Assembly (NCBI RefSeq): GCF_014635485.1
Contig: NZ_BMCX01000001.1
Coordinates: 427,634 to 491,633, forward strand
Direction of reading: 5' to 3'
Origin: Corynebacterium pelargi
Lineage (GTDB): Bacteria; Actinomycetota; Actinomycetes; Mycobacteriales; Mycobacteriaceae
Length of the DNA stretch: 64,000 nt
Position 1 is the first letter of the stretch. Each line of letters begins with the position of its first letter. Positions 9,688 to 18,532 of the stretch are shown piece by piece. A model generated the notes under the pieces. The model had not been told where the DNA came from. It saw only the letters and a list, made by a program, of their open reading frames with translations, and ran no database searches. A program made the position numbers and the translations under genes.

Positions 9688-10418
9688 AGGGCTTGAAGTG
9701 CCTCACGCAGGTCGATGGTGCCTTCGTAGAGCGCTTTACCAATGATGGCCGAATCGATGCCTTCTTCTTCGTACTTGGCAAGTTCGAGCACGTCATCAAG
9801 GGTGCTAATACCACCGGATGCCACGATTTTGGCGTCCGTGGCGGCGGCGACATCGCGAAGCAGATCAACATTCGGTCCGCTCATCATGCCGTCTTTGGAC
9901 ACATCGGTGACGACAAATCGTTGGCAGCCTGCTGCATCGAGCCTTTCGAGGACTTCCCAAAGATCGCCGCCATCACTGACCCATCCTTTGCCACGGGTGC
10001 GCCATTGGCCGTCGATAAGCTTCACAGCCAGATCCACCGCAACTTTGTCGCCGTATCGGGCCAACACATCGGCGATCCACTCAGGCTTTTCCAGCGCCGC
10101 GGTGCCAATATTGACCCGCTGCGCGCCGGTGCCGAGTGCTCGCTCCAAACTTTCGTCGTCGCGAATACCGCCGGTTAATTCCACCTGCAAATCCAGCTTT
10201 TCGACGACCTGCGCCATCATTTCGTGATTGGATCCACGGCCAAAAGCGGCATCCAAATCGACAAAGTGAAGCCAGCTTGCCCCTGCCTCTTGCCAGCGAA
10301 GCGCTGACTCGAGGGGGCTGCCATAAGATTGCTCGGTGCCGGCCTCACCTTGATTGAGGCGCACGGCCTGGCCATTAACCACATCGACGGCGGGAAGAAG
10401 CGTAAAGGTCATAGCCAA
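9684..10418 (-). CDS. hisA: ProFAR isomerase HisA (PriA-derived, probably histidine-only)
   Basis: Isomerises ProFAR to PRFAR. 244-residue TIM barrel close to actinobacterial Pri[15 protein letters not shown] (catalytic Asp12), [39 protein letters not shown] (Asp172) and IASGGIS. Against mycobacterial PriA as I remember it, Asp130 aligns with Ala131, with an Asp two residues earlier, and Arg143 aligns with Lys144; Trp145 is kept (Trp146). These positions serve dual HisA/TrpF activity, so this looks like the corynebacterial subHisA form specialised for histidine. That is inference. Confidence 0.93.
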   Translation of the reverse strand: MAMTFTLLPAVDVVNGQAVRLNQGEAGTEQSYGSPLESALRWQEAGASWLHFVDLDAAFGRGSNHEMMAQVVEKLDLQVELTGGIRDDESLERALGTGAQRVNIGTAALEKPEWIADVLARYGDKVAVDLAVKLIDGQWRTRGKGWVSDGGDLWEVLERLDAAGCQRFVVTDVSKDGMMSGPNVDLLRDVAAATDAKIVASGGISTLDDVLELAKYEEEGIDSAIIGKALYEGTIDLREALQAL

Positions 10419-10471
10419 TTAGTGTAGCGGGCACATCCGCCGAGCTACAGGAAGGTGCACTTAGAGGGTAC

Positions 10472-11101
10472 TTAGAGGGTACGAACCCAGTTCTTCAACA
10501 ACTCCGCACCTGCATCACCGGATTTTTCCGGGTGGAACTGCGTGGCCCACAGCGGACCATTTTCCACCGCAGCTACAAAGCGATCCTGTTCGTGGCAGGC
10601 CCAACTAACCAACGGCGGGGTGGTGAGATCATCACCTTCAAACACCCAATCCCGAACACCATACGAGTGAACGAAATACATCCGCTCGTTTTCAATGCCA
10701 CGGAACATCTCACTGCCCTGGGCAACATCTACGGTGTTCCAACCCATATGCGGCAGCACCGAAGCATCAAGGCGTTCGACCACACCGGGCCATTCCCCAG
10801 TACCTTTGGCCTGCACCCCGTGCTCTACGCCTTGATCGAAAAGGATCTGCATTCCAACGCAAATCCCCATCACGGGGCGGCCTCCTGCCAGGCGCTGGCC
10901 GATCATGCGGTCACCGTAGACTTCTCGAAGCCCCTGCATGCACGCCGCATATGCGCCCACACCGGGCACGAGCAATCCATCGGCCGAGAGCACCACGTCG
11001 GGATCCCTCGTTACTTCTACCTCTGCGCCTACTCGCTCAAGTGCTCGTTGAGCAGAACGCAGATTGCCGGAGCCATAATCAAGCAGCGCCACAGTTTTCA
11101 T
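10472..11101 (-). CDS. hisH: Imidazole glycerol phosphate synthase, glutaminase subunit
   Basis: Class I glutamine amidotransferase that supplies ammonia to HisF. 209 residues. Seen: [11 protein letters not shown] at the N-terminus, the oxyanion strand VPGVGAY, the nucleophile elbow [13 protein letters not shown] with the catalytic Cys, and the C-terminal [10 protein letters not shown] with His and Glu of the triad. It sits 53 bp upstream of hisA and 11 bp downstream of the MFS gene. Confidence 0.97.
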   Translation of the reverse strand: MKTVALLDYGSGNLRSAQRALERVGAEVEVTRDPDVVLSADGLLVPGVGAYAACMQGLREVYGDRMIGQRLAGGRPVMGICVGMQILFDQGVEHGVQAKGTGEWPGVVERLDASVLPHMGWNTVDVAQGSEMFRGIENERMYFVHSYGVRDWVFEGDDLTTPPLVSWACHEQDRFVAAVENGPLWATQFHPEKSGDAGAELLKNWVRTL

Positions 11102-11112
11102 AAGCGCTGATC

Positions 11113-12378
11113 CTACCGGAGAGCTTCGCTGGCGCTGAGCTTGGCAAGTGCCCTGCTTCTGCGCACCCGATCAATCACTTCTGCCGTAATGCCCAGCATG
11201 ACCAAGATCGCACCGCACAGGAATGCACCCGTATAACCATGCGATGCAGCCACCATGCCCAAGGTGATCGCACCGATACCTGTTCCGGTATCAAAGGACG
11301 CATTCCACACCGTGGAGGCAGAACCTAGACGCTCGCGGGGCACACGCAGGAACATCTCCAGCAGCGCATCGTTTTGCACCAGCCCGAAACCAGCACCAAA
11401 GCACACAGCCGCCATGATCAGCAGCCACAGCGGTAGACCCCAGGCAATCACCGCACACATTCCAGCCATGCCCACAGAAGACAGCGCTAGGCCGGGCAGC
11501 ATTCCAAGGCCTGCTTTGTTCTGGCGATCAGCAATGGATCCGGAGATATAGCGCGAGACAAGTTGAGCCAAACCGACGATCGAGAGCATCATGCCTGCGA
11601 TTGAGGCACCGCTGATGGGGTCGGCTTCGCGCACAGAGGCCGGCAGGAAACTGGAAACGGCACCGTAGCCCATAGAAACGCTGGCCAGTGCGATTGCAGG
11701 AGCGATGGTGACTTTCATGCCTTTGCGCCTTGGCCTACGCACCACGCGCATGGTGACCCGGCGCCGCAAGGAGACTTTCTTTACGGCCGGATCGTGCTCA
11801 GGCGACCACGGTTCCGGGCGCTCCGGCTCAATTGATGGAATCCAGATGCACATGACTGCTGCCAATAATGCGACGGCCGCCGCGAGCAACAAGACGATGT
11901 TCATGGATACGCCGGCGTCGAGAAGCCAAAGCCCCACCGGCAAAAACACCATCTGCGAGGCACCAACGAACACACCGATTAACCCCGAGGCTTTGCCCAG
12001 CATGCCGGCTGGAACAAGTTGGCCAACGAGGGCGTACTGCGCCACGCACAGTGCACCAAAGCCGATGCCGCGAAGCCCTGCCACGACGAGCACCGAGGGC
12101 GCAGCGAAGCTGAACATATGCCACAAAGCCGGCAACCCCAGCAACAACGCGGCAACCAACATCACCGGGCGGAAACCAAAACGCTGCACCAAACGATTCG
12201 TGATCAACTGGGTTGCCACCGTGACAGCCATGAACACGCCGGTGGCCATACCGGCGAGCGTATCGGTGCCGCCATGGGAAATAACCGCCAGAGGAATGAC
12301 CGGAAGCAGAATGGAAAAGGCCGCAAACGCCGCCGCCACCGCAATAATCGTGGGCATTAGCCCTGGTAATCGAAGCAC
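11113..12378 (-). CDS. MFS transporter in the his operon
   Basis: Major facilitator permease, 421 residues from the first canonical start, with about twelve hydrophobic segments. Seen: the conserved loop [13 protein letters not shown] after helix 2 and a charged central loop around residues 175-220. The substrate is unknown; an MFS gene at this spot is a regular feature of corynebacterial his operons. The coordinate given uses GTG at 12376-12378, which has no ribosome site. The frame stays open for 20 more codons to an ATC at 12436-12438 that has GGAGG six bases before it. The true start is probably there, giving 441 residues (see findings). Confidence 0.88.
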   Translation of the reverse strand: MLRLPGLMPTIIAVAAAFAAFSILLPVIPLAVISHGGTDTLAGMATGVFMAVTVATQLITNRLVQRFGFRPVMLVAALLLGLPALWHMFSFAAPSVLVVAGLRGIGFGALCVAQYALVGQLVPAGMLGKASGLIGVFVGASQMVFLPVGLWLLDAGVSMNIVLLLAAAVALLAAVMCIWIPSIEPERPEPWSPEHDPAVKKVSLRRRVTMRVVRRPRRKGMKVTIAPAIALASVSMGYGAVSSFLPASVREADPISGASIAGMMLSIVGLAQLVSRYISGSIADRQNKAGLGMLPGLALSSVGMAGMCAVIAWGLPLWLLIMAAVCFGAGFGLVQNDALLEMFLRVPRERLGSASTVWNASFDTGTGIGAITLGMVAASHGYTGAFLCGAILVMLGITAEVIDRVRRSRALAKLSASEALR

Positions 12379-12438
12379 CGACGAAACTGTGGAGCGCTGA
12401 GCTTCATTGACACGATCTTGTACAGCGGTAGCAGTGAT

Positions 12439-12723
12439 GGTTCACCTCCGAGGTGGCGATGGGATGGAACAGGGCAAAATGAATGACCCCGAAGAAAGCT
12501 TCGGAGCCTTATGCGTTTGAATCTGCCATCGACACTATCCCCTGCGGCAAAGAAGTCAATTCAAGCTGCAACAATGCCCCCGGATGCGTCACGCACAGGG
12601 CACATCCCGGGGGCACGTTTGCAAGCCGGGTTCGTCGAAGCCAGATAGCTCAGCAGCGCCGGCAGGAAATTTCAGGCAGCGTGACGCGGCCGCGCATGTG
12701 CCACAGCCGGGCGTTCGCTTGGG
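12439..12723 (-). promoter_or_regulatory. Intergenic region with hairpin and possible internal his promoter
   Basis: 285 bp without a gene, separating hisDCB and the small membrane protein from MFS-hisHA-impA-hisFI. On the minus strand a 12-bp stem with one bulge (12575-12586 with 12603-12615, C/G rich) is followed by TTGACT (554-559), a 16-bp spacer and TAGTGT (532-537), a plausible promoter for the second half of the operon. A second stem, CCGAAG-AAAG-CTTCGG, lies at about 12489-12504. No T-run follows either hairpin. Confidence 0.5.
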
Positions 12724-12924
12724 TTAAGAGGTATAGAAGCCAATCGCCCACACGATGCCTGCTGCTGCAGCCATGACAGCACAGCCGCCAAGGGCGACAC
12801 CGAGGAATTTCGAGTGATTGCGGTACACCGTCCATGCACCACCTGCGAGCAAACCCGCAAGCAGGAATAACACATAGATGAGCACCACGCTGCCTGTGTT
12901 TGGGGTTTCTTGCGCAAAGATCAT
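12724..12924 (-). CDS. Small two-helix membrane protein
   Basis: 66 residues: a short polar start, a hydrophobic helix at about 13-33, a basic turn (YRNHSK), and a second glycine/alanine-rich helix at about 40-62. No enzymatic motif. Its ATG lies 2 bp after the hisB stop, so it is co-transcribed and probably coupled. Small membrane genes at this position are typical of corynebacterial his operons. Function unknown. Confidence 0.75.
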   Translation of the reverse strand: MIFAQETPNTGSVVLIYVLFLLAGLLAGGAWTVYRNHSKFLGVALGGCAVMAAAAGIVWAIGFYTS

Positions 12925-12926
12925 GC

Positions 12927-13526
12927 TTAGAGCGCTCCCTTCGTTGAGGGGATGCCTGCAAGGCGCCCATCAGGTTCTACTGCCTGGCGAATTGCTCGAG
13001 CCACCGCCTTAAATTCCGCCTCGGTGATGTGGTGCGGATCACGCCCGTAGTGGCACAGCACGTGCAGGGTGATTTTGGCGTTGAGTGCCAAAGACTCAAA
13101 GAAGTGCTCATTGATCACCGTGGCGTAGTGCCCACCAATGACGGTGTGCACCATTGCTTCTGGTTCACCGCGCATCACAAAATAGGGGCGTCCGGAGAAA
13201 TCCACCACTGCTTGGCACAGGGTTTCATCCATGGGCAGATCGAATGAGCCGAAGCGACGAATGCCCTTCTTATCCCCCACGGCCTGCGCGATGGCTTGAC
13301 CGAGCACAATGGCGGTGTCTTCGACGGTGTGGTGGGCATCGATATGCGTATCACCTTTGGCTTGCACCTGAAGATCGAAGGCGCCGTGCACACCGAATGC
13401 GGTGAGCATGTGGTCGAAAAAGGGCACCCCAGTATCTACTGACACCTTGCCGCTGCCGTCGAGATCGATGCTGACGGTGATGTCGGATTCGCTGGTAGTG
13501 CGGGTGACGGTGGCGGTGCGCGTCAT
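12927..13526 (-). CDS. hisB: Imidazoleglycerol-phosphate dehydratase
   Basis: Sixth step of histidine synthesis, Mn2+-dependent. 199 residues, monofunctional. Seen: [23 protein letters not shown] (metal His and Glu), [42 protein letters not shown] (second metal site) and the C-terminal GIPSTKGAL. It follows hisC by 45 bp. Confidence 0.97.
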   Translation of the reverse strand: MTRTATVTRTTSESDITVSIDLDGSGKVSVDTGVPFFDHMLTAFGVHGAFDLQVQAKGDTHIDAHHTVEDTAIVLGQAIAQAVGDKKGIRRFGSFDLPMDETLCQAVVDFSGRPYFVMRGEPEAMVHTVIGGHYATVINEHFFESLALNAKITLHVLCHYGRDPHHITEAEFKAVARAIRQAVEPDGRLAGIPSTKGAL

Positions 13527-13571
13527 CGCTTACTCCTTGGGAAATTGTTGTTGGCTGGGTGTGAGTCGGTG

Positions 13572-14717
<1,146 letters not shown>

Positions 14718-14769
14718 TTAAGTCGTTGAATCAGTATGAAGTAATCAGTATCAAGAGCTTGATTGCTCA

Positions 14770-14811
14770 GCCAGGCTCGGGCGGTGCCATATCAAATGCC
14801 GCCGGCCTGGC
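14770..14811 (-). other. Intercistronic hairpin between hisD and hisC
   Basis: Inverted repeat: GCCAGGC (14770-14776) pairs with GCCTGGC (14805-14811), and an inner GGCGG (780-784) pairs with CCGCC (799-803), giving about 12 bp with a 14-base loop. No T-run follows on the minus strand, so it is not a classical terminator. An mRNA-stability or attenuation element is possible. Confidence 0.6.
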
Positions 14812-14837
14812 CTTCAAGCAGTTGTTGAGTGGTGCAG

Positions 14838-16151
14838 CTAGGAGGTGCCGAGTTGCTCAAAGCGGCAACGGATTGCTTCTCCGTGGGCGGGAAGATCCTC
14901 GGCATCCGCGAAGTTGACTACATGCTCTGCAATTTCTTTGAGTGCTGCTTCGTCGTAGTGGATCTCGTTGACTGCCCGAAGGAAGGTGTGGGTGGAAAGC
15001 CCCGAGCTAAAGCGAGCACTCCCGGAGGTCGGCAGTACGTGGTTTGAGCCTGCGGAATAATCTCCCAGCGGCACCGGGCTAAACCCACCGACGAAAATGG
15101 CGCCCGCATGGTGGATACGTCGAGCGACATCTGCGGCGTGCTCGGTGTGGATTTCCAGGTGCTCAGCGGCATAGGCATTGGCAACAGCAATGGCGGCTTC
15201 AAGGTCGCTCACCAACACGATGCCGGACTGCTCACCTTCGAGGGCTTGGGCTACGCGTTCAGCATTGCGGGTCACCTGATAGCGATCACTAATGGCTTGG
15301 TCTACAGCATCGGCGAGCTGTTCGGAATCCGTGATCAGCACCGATGCGGCCATCACATCGTGTTCTGCCTGGCTGATCATGTCGTAGGCTACCCAGACCG
15401 GGTCAGCAGAATCATCGGCAAGGATCGCAATTTCGGTAGGGCCAGCCTCCGAGTCGATGCCCACAACACCGCGAACCAGTCGCTTGGCGGCGGTAACGAA
15501 AATATTGCCGGGGCCGGTAATCATGTCCACCGGTTCGAGATCATCATCGCCATAGGCCATCAGTGCTACTGCTTGCGCACCGCCGGTGGCCCACACTTCT
15601 TCTACGCCCAAAAGGCCGCAGGCCGCCAAGATGGTGGGGTGCGGCAGGCCGTCGAATTGTGCTTGTGCCGGTGAGGCCACCACGAGCGAGCCCACGCCTG
15701 CTTCTTGGGCTGGCACCACGTTCATAATCACCGAGGATGGGTACACAGCGTTACCACCGGGAACGTAGAGGCCTACGCGTTCAACGGGGATGAAGCGTTC
15801 AGTTACTTCTGCACCATCGGCCAAGGTGGTGGTGTGCTCTGCTGGGCGTTGTGCGGCGTGAACGGCGCGCACGCGCTCGATTGATGCCTCTAATGCTGCG
15901 CGCACATGCGGCTCTAATGCCTCGACGGCGGCTTGGATTCGCTCTTGTGGCACCACAACCGATTCGGGGCGGCAGTGATCGAATTGCTCCCCATAATCCA
16001 ATGCGACGGCCGCGCCACCTTCTCGCACGGCTTGCACGATGGGCTCTACCGTTGCCAGCACGGATTGCACATCGGTGCCTCCGCGCGGCAGTGCCTGTCG
16101 CAGGCTTCGTTTGTCAATGGATTTGCCCCGCAAGTCGATTCGATTGAGCAT
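14838..16151 (-). CDS. hisD: Histidinol dehydrogenase
   Basis: Last two oxidation steps of histidine synthesis (histidinol to histidine), NAD+ and Zn2+ dependent. 437 residues from ATG at 16149-16151, giving MLNRIDLRG as in the family. A longer open frame upstream runs through the promoter and encodes no conserved sequence. Seen: [42 protein letters not shown], the signature [18 protein letters not shown], and GSNHVLPT near the C-terminus. First gene of the his operon. Confidence 0.96.
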   Translation of the reverse strand: MLNRIDLRGKSIDKRSLRQALPRGGTDVQSVLATVEPIVQAVREGGAAVALDYGEQFDHCRPESVVVPQERIQAAVEALEPHVRAALEASIERVRAVHAAQRPAEHTTTLADGAEVTERFIPVERVGLYVPGGNAVYPSSVIMNVVPAQEAGVGSLVVASPAQAQFDGLPHPTILAACGLLGVEEVWATGGAQAVALMAYGDDDLEPVDMITGPGNIFVTAAKRLVRGVVGIDSEAGPTEIAILADDSADPVWVAYDMISQAEHDVMAASVLITDSEQLADAVDQAISDRYQVTRNAERVAQALEGEQSGIVLVSDLEAAIAVANAYAAEHLEIHTEHAADVARRIHHAGAIFVGGFSPVPLGDYSAGSNHVLPTSGSARFSSGLSTHTFLRAVNEIHYDEAALKEIAEHVVNFADAEDLPAHGEAIRCRFEQLGTS

Positions 16152-16210
16152 GCTGTGCGCGCGTTCCTTATATATCAGGTGTGTAAAAACTATTTGGCCT
16201 TCGTTGTCGT

Positions 16211-16306
16211 CTTCACCTCGGGCTGGCGAGGGTGAAGTCAACGCACGCAAATTATAGCGCCGATACGCTTTCTTTCGAATTTTTTCACCCTCGCGCAAAT
16301 TTTGCG
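16211..16306 (-). promoter_or_regulatory. his operon promoter and leader hairpin
   Basis: Minus strand: TTCGAA (274-279), 17-bp spacer, TATAAT (251-256), predicting transcription from about 16244 and a leader of about 93 nt before hisD. The leader holds a hairpin of CTTCACC-C-TCG against CGAGGTGAAG (16211-16237). The promoter core is flanked by an 11-bp inverted repeat (16226-16236 and 16284-16294), and a 13-bp palindrome CGCAAATTTTGCG lies at 16294-16306. These look like operator or attenuation elements; the regulator is unknown. Confidence 0.6.
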
Positions 16307-16410
16307 TGGGGCACAGTGTCAGACTCTTGCAGTGTTGATCCGGACCCGACGGACCAATCAGACCCGATGCAACAACAATCAGCAGCAAACACCTGCAACC
16401 GGCGCCGACG

Positions 16411-16917
16411 CTAGCCCTGCAATTCCTCCTGCGGGTCATCTTCGGCTCGCAGCAGCAAAGCAATAAACATCAATACCGAGCCAACCCAGGGCGCCACCAA
16501 TACTCCTACCCCCAGGCGCAGGGGCGGAACGAAGCTCAGGCTGTCGCCTACTTGCGTTCCTCGAACCATAAAGTGCAAAAGGATATCGCTGCTCCAGGCA
16601 AAGCTCGCGGTGGCGACAAGCAAGGTGGGCACGAGCCAGCACATCACACCGAGCCGCGGTGGAAATTTTCGTAAGACCAAGACCGTGACAATGCCAGCGA
16701 GCAGCGCGGTGATAGCGATGAAGCTGATCCAGGAACCAAATTGCACGTTTTGTTCCGGGCTGGCTAATTCAATGGCCCCGTCGCTTTGCAGCGTGCCTTC
16801 ATAGGCTGGTCGCAGCGGCGTCCATGCAAGCCCGGCGAGCACAAATCCCAGCACAATCAGGGCAAAGGCACCCGCGTAGGCGCCAAACGTCGGAGAAATC
16901 AACCTTCGCTTCGCCAT
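16411..16917 (-). CDS. Four-helix membrane protein of unknown function
   Basis: 168 residues starting MAKRRLISP at an ATG with AAAGGAA six bases upstream; a longer frame upstream of it is not supported. Hydrophobic segments at about 14-32, 63-83, 91-110 and 130-155, with an extracytoplasmic loop after the first. The C-terminus is acidic (EDDPQEE). I do not recognise the family with certainty. It follows the lipoprotein gene by 133 bp and precedes the his promoter. Confidence 0.7.
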   Translation of the reverse strand: MAKRRLISPTFGAYAGAFALIVLGFVLAGLAWTPLRPAYEGTLQSDGAIELASPEQNVQFGSWISFIAITALLAGIVTVLVLRKFPPRLGVMCWLVPTLLVATASFAWSSDILLHFMVRGTQVGDSLSFVPPLRLGVGVLVAPWVGSVLMFIALLLRAEDDPQEELQG

Positions 16918-16996
16918 GACGGGTTCCTTTCGTTGTTCCAAGAGCTTTTCGACGCCCAAACGTACCCCACCGATAAACGTTCCCCATAAACGAAAC

Positions 16997-17026
16997 CCCC
17001 GCAAACACCAACGGTGTTCACAGGGG
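16997..17026 (-). terminator. Possible terminator after the lipoprotein gene
   Basis: Stem of CCCC plus AACACC against GGTGTT plus GGGG with a mismatched middle (minus strand), followed by GGTTTCGTTTA. It lies just after the stop codon at 17051. Weak because of the internal mismatches. Confidence 0.4.
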
Positions 17027-17050
17027 CATGCAACCACACCTACACAAGGC

Positions 17051-17710
17051 TTAGTTACAGAAGGTCCATTCGCCGCCCTCGCGGTGGAAACGCATGGTGC
17101 GTTTCGACTGCTCGCCCTTCGATACGGCAACCACCGTGGCGGATGCCTCGTCACCATTGACCATCACGTCAGAGACGGATTCGGTGTGAGGATTACCGGC
17201 GGCGAATTGCGGATCGTCCTTGATGGGCGTGTTCGGCAATTGGGAAAGATCATAGGCTTCGGGATCGCTTTGATCCTTGACTCGGCTACAGGTGTGGTTC
17301 GGCACGTAGCTGAGGTAATCGCGGAAGCCCACCTGCTCGTCTTGGCCTCTCACGAGCGCTTCGATGGCAGCTCGGTCTTCTTCGCTTGCCGGTTGCCCGC
17401 CTTCTACGGGCTCGAATTGAGCAAACTCAGGCTCCGCCACAGATTCTGGGCGCTGCACGGTTGCTGGTGGTTGTTCAAGTGCCTCCACGCCCTCGGTTGG
17501 GCCTTCGGTGGGGCGCTGCTCATCTTCTGCTTCTTCGGTGCTCGGCTCCGAGGATTCTTCCGAAGGTGCTGCGGTGGATGTTGAAGTCTTGGTGGTGGTC
17601 ACGCTCGAGGTGGCCTGCTCGGCTTCTTCTTCGGATCCACATGCAGCCAAGGCCAGTGCGGCGAGCACCGGCATAGCTACAAGGGTCCGGATATTTAACT
17701 GCTGAGTCAT
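17051..17710 (-). CDS. Putative secreted lipoprotein
   Basis: 219 residues from ATG at 17708-17710. Signal peptide with lipobox LAAC, lipidation at Cys24. Then a low-complexity Glu/Ser/Thr linker (residues about 26-75) typical of wall-spanning corynebacterial lipoproteins, and a C-terminal domain with two cysteines (HTCSRV and the terminal WTFCN) that could form a disulfide. The end resembles lipoproteins that finish with a short beta domain (MRFHREGGEWTFCN). Function unknown. Divergent from the TetR gene. Confidence 0.8.
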   Translation of the reverse strand: MTQQLNIRTLVAMPVLAALALAACGSEEEAEQATSSVTTTKTSTSTAAPSEESSEPSTEEAEDEQRPTEGPTEGVEALEQPPATVQRPESVAEPEFAQFEPVEGGQPASEEDRAAIEALVRGQDEQVGFRDYLSYVPNHTCSRVKDQSDPEAYDLSQLPNTPIKDDPQFAAGNPHTESVSDVMVNGDEASATVVAVSKGEQSKRTMRFHREGGEWTFCN

Positions 17711-17926
17711 GCGCACGTTCTTCGATCTTCTTTCGTCGTGTTGTTTTCTGCCAATTGCCGCTGCGTTTTTTGGCCACCATTCACAAAAGTGTTGAAGGCG
17801 AGCACGTGTTCTTTTCACGCAACCAGCGCATCGGCATCCTGTGGCCTATATCGGCGCTGTGTCCGCAAAGATTACCACCGCTGCGTTCAAGCACAGCCTG
17901 CATCTGAGAAGCCCCGCGGGGTGTTT

Positions 17927-18532
17927 ATGCTCTTGGCTAAGGTAGACGGTGTGCAATTAAGCAAGGCCTCCATCATTTCTATGAGCATCGAAATTCTCGA
18001 TAGCTATGGGCTCGCCGATATGACGATGCGGCGAGTCTCCTCGCAATTGGGCGTGGCTCCTGGCGCCTTGTACTGGCATTTTAAAAACAAGCAAGCGCTT
18101 ATCGACGCCACCGCCAGGCATCTCCTAGCACAGTGGAGCACCACGAGTTTTGATTCTCTCGAGACAGCCTGCGTGCAGCTTCGTCGCACCATGCTGGCAC
18201 ATCGCGATGGTGCCGAACTAATTAGCGCCGCAGTCAGCGATGCCGATTTACGCCATGACATTGAAGCAGTACTCGCTGCCGCTATTGATGGGCCTCAAGC
18301 ACAGCTAGGGGCAAGCACTGCACTGCATTTTGTGCTCGGATCCACCGTGATTGCGCAGGCAGAACACCAGGCAGCCCAGGCGACGGCGGGTCACAGCGCC
18401 AGCACCACAATCGAGCAAGAGGCTGGGGATGGCTCACAGATGCCTGCTGAATGTGATGCTGATTCCCATCATTTCCTTCAAGGTGTGCGCTTGATTGATT
18501 CGGGACTCCGCGCGCTAGAGTCTGATGCATGA
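17927..18532 (+). CDS. TetR-family transcriptional regulator
   Basis: 201 residues. Seen: an N-terminal helix-turn-helix of TetR type, with SKASIISMSIEILDSYGLAD followed by MTMRRVSSQLGVAPGALYWHFKNKQAL (residues about 10-58), then a helical ligand domain of low conservation. Start at ATG 17927; an in-frame GTG two codons earlier is also possible. Its stop overlaps the glgX start (ATGA), so the regulator and debranching enzyme are translationally coupled. Control of this glycogen/trehalose gene set is an inference from position. Confidence 0.88.
   Translation: MLLAKVDGVQLSKASIISMSIEILDSYGLADMTMRRVSSQLGVAPGALYWHFKNKQALIDATARHLLAQWSTTSFDSLETACVQLRRTMLAHRDGAELISAAVSDADLRHDIEAVLAAAIDGPQAQLGASTALHFVLGSTVIAQAEHQAAQATAGHSASTTIEQEAGDGSQMPAECDADSHHFLQGVRLIDSGLRALESDA

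Noticed and set aside
16152-16463. N-terminal extension of hisD by 104 codons
   Set aside because: The stretch contains the his promoter and leader hairpin, and HisD proteins start at MLNRIDLRG.
16918-17157. Extension of the membrane protein upstream of ATG 16917
   Set aside because: It overlaps the lipoprotein gene end and a likely terminator, and AAAGGAA points to the internal ATG.
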